DNA from: an uncultured Collinsella sp.
GTDB taxonomy: Bacteria > Actinomycetota > Coriobacteriia > Coriobacteriales > Coriobacteriaceae
Assembly (NCBI GenBank): GCA_900555225.1
Contig: USKL01000002.1
Coordinates: 1-23,373 of the forward strand
Direction of reading: 5' to 3'
DNA: 23,373 bases
Shown: one piece after another, positions 22,248 to 23,373 of the stretch
Layout: each line of letters starts with the position of its first letter
How positions within the stretch are numbered: the first letter of the stretch is position 1
The notes under the pieces: generated by a model
The model's database searches: none
Told to the model about the DNA's origin: nothing
Seen by the model: only the letters and a program-made list of their open reading frames with translations
Position numbers and translations under genes: made by a program

Positions 22248-23373
22248 TTACGCCTCCTTATTTCGATCGAACACGATTTGTCCGTCCGACATCGTCATGT
22301 CAACCGCAAGATCACGTGCGTCGCGATAATCGAGGTCGAACACATCCCGATCGAGCACGCAGATATCGGCAAGCTTGCCAACCTCAAGCGTACCCAGCTC
22401 GTCTTCGCGCATCAGGTCGTACGCGCCCCCGGCAGTCCAAGCGCACAAGAGCTCGACAAGCGTCAGCGTGTTGACCTCATTCACGGGCAGTCCGTCGTCG
22501 AAGTATCCGCCGCACGCACTGTAGATTGACTCGCCCAAGCTCGGAATCAGCAGCGGCAAATCCGTGCCACAGCACACTGTGCATCCGGAATCTACCATGC
22601 CGCGGCGATTCCAGCTGTGCAAAAGTCGCGTCTCGCCAATTTGTCGACGCATCATCGACAGGCAATCCTCGCGCCGGTCCAGCGTCAGAATCTGCGGATA
22701 GACCTCGCAAATTCCACCCAACTTGCCAAACTCGACAAGATCGGTCGGGTCAGAGTTCTCGAGATCGGTAATCGCATGGCGACGAAGCATCCGTCCATGC
22801 TCGTCTCGAGGCAGCGAGGCATAGAGCGCCACGGTGCGACGAACGGCGCCATCGCCCTGGCAATGCAAGGAATATCGGAAGCCGTCAGCATCAATTGCAC
22901 GCAGCTCGTTCTCAATCAGATCCCACTCTGGCTCCTCGACGACCGTCTTGCCGGCAGCGCCCGCATCGGCCGAGTCCTCATAGGGGTCAATCATCTCGGC
23001 AAGCCCCGCCCATACGCCGCGATCGGTCATACGGTTGAAGCCAGAAAAACGAACGAACGATCCCCGGAAGCGCTCTCGTGCCTCGCGGGCATAAGCCAGA
23101 TTTGCACCGGCGCCCACCGGCTGCGACATCATAGAGACGCGAACCGTCAGCTCACCAGATTCCTCACGGCGAGCCATTTCGTCGGCAAAGCCGTAGTAGT
23201 CATCAAACGCCATCTCCTTGATGGCGGTAACGCCGCGCTCGTTAAGCATGCTCATGTAGTCCGAATACCCGGCACGCACCTCGGGCAGCGCGAGGAAATC
23301 GCTCATCATGCGCCAGATCTTCTCGGAATAGCACGCCTGGGGCGTAAAACCGTATCGCGCACTGGCGGCAGCG
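22248..23373 (-). CDS. Amidohydrolase-3 family protein, C-terminal part (runs off the right edge)
   Basis: At least 375 residues are visible. The frame continues without stop through the right edge, so the true start and the N-terminal metal ligands lie outside the window. The visible part resembles the YtcJ-type Amidohydro_3 group: YSLHCQGDGAVRRTVALYA (place of the family HAxGDxA motif), RRHAITDLENSDPTDLVEFG, CCGTDLPLLIPSLGES with the catalytic Asp, and GTLEVGKLADICVLDRDVFD with the composite beta-sandwich end. Such enzymes hydrolyse amide, imine or formamide bonds. In this operon it could release a sugar or amine from a conjugate before the Frl-like steps; this is inference. Its last codons contain the ribosome site of the FrlC-like gene. 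Confidence 0.85.
   Translation of the reverse strand, partial: AAASARYGFTPQACYSEKIWRMMSDFLALPEVRAGYSDYMSMLNERGVTAIKEMAFDDYYGFADEMARREESGELTVRVSMMSQPVGAGANLAYAREARERFRGSFVRFSGFNRMTDRGVWAGLAEMIDPYEDSADAGAAGKTVVEEPEWDLIENELRAIDADGFRYSLHCQGDGAVRRTVALYASLPRDEHGRMLRRHAITDLENSDPTDLVEFGKLGGICEVYPQILTLDRREDCLSMMRRQIGETRLLHSWNRRGMVDSGCTVCCGTDLPLLIPSLGESIYSACGGYFDDGLPVNEVNTLTLVELLCAWTAGGAYDLMREDELGTLEVGKLADICVLDRDVFDLDYRDARDLAVDMTMSDGQIVFDRNKEA

Overview
The window looks like the chromosome of a GC-rich gut actinobacterium of the class Coriobacteriia, most likely Collinsella or a close relative. This is an inference from GC-rich codon use, gene content and protein style (proline/glutamate-rich and serine/threonine-rich proteins of the Coriobacteriia type); no rRNA or other phylogenetic marker is present.

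Layout. (1) 1-1339, minus: N-terminal 446 codons of glutamine-dependent NAD+ synthetase. (2) 1470-5743, minus: a visibly AT-richer block. Within it, 5424 down to 1528 is a tight four-gene operon: a DUF2087 regulator-like protein, an MFS exporter, a cobalamin-binding-type radical SAM enzyme with a C-terminal winged-helix-like tail, and an unannotated 36-codon peptide with the best ribosome binding site of the operon, followed at once by a strong terminator. This has the architecture of a peptide-modification (RiPP) or small-molecule locus and is the most interesting part of the window. A 79-residue conserved-type protein lies just upstream. (3) 5919-8357, plus: two low-complexity proteins, one a membrane-anchored protein with a Ser/Thr/Asp/Gly-rich tail, the other having two globular ends joined by a long acidic Pro/Glu/Ala linker; each is followed by a perfect hairpin terminator. 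(4) 8411-9908, minus: an AT-richer pair coding for a Tat-exported papain-like (C39-like) peptidase homologue and an overlapping small lipoprotein. (5) 10189-13027, minus: the ABC-F translation factor EttA, then an SdpR/SdpI-type autorepressor and membrane protein pair with a recognisable operator/promoter. (6) 13206-14797, plus: tcdA (tRNA t6A dehydratase) and a TatD-family hydrolase. (7) 14879 to beyond 23373, minus: a nine-gene catabolic operon containing an amidohydrolase-3 protein (partial), a FrlC-like epimerase, a FrlB-like SIS deglycase, a FrlD-like PfkB kinase, a second PfkB kinase, an amidohydrolase-2 protein, a YjbQ-family protein, a BtpA-family protein and an FGGY kinase.

How the parts work together. 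The right-hand operon resembles fructoselysine/fructosamine (Amadori product) utilisation: kinase plus SIS deglycase plus epimerase. It is extended by two hydrolases, a second and third sugar kinase and two poorly understood enzymes, so the substrate is probably a related but different conjugated sugar. No transporter or regulator for it lies inside the window. The left-hand radical SAM operon has a regulator, an exporter, a maturase-like enzyme and a candidate substrate peptide. The remaining genes are housekeeping or single-function units, mostly separated by clear Rho-independent terminators. No rRNA, tRNA, insertion sequence, CRISPR array or prophage module was seen.
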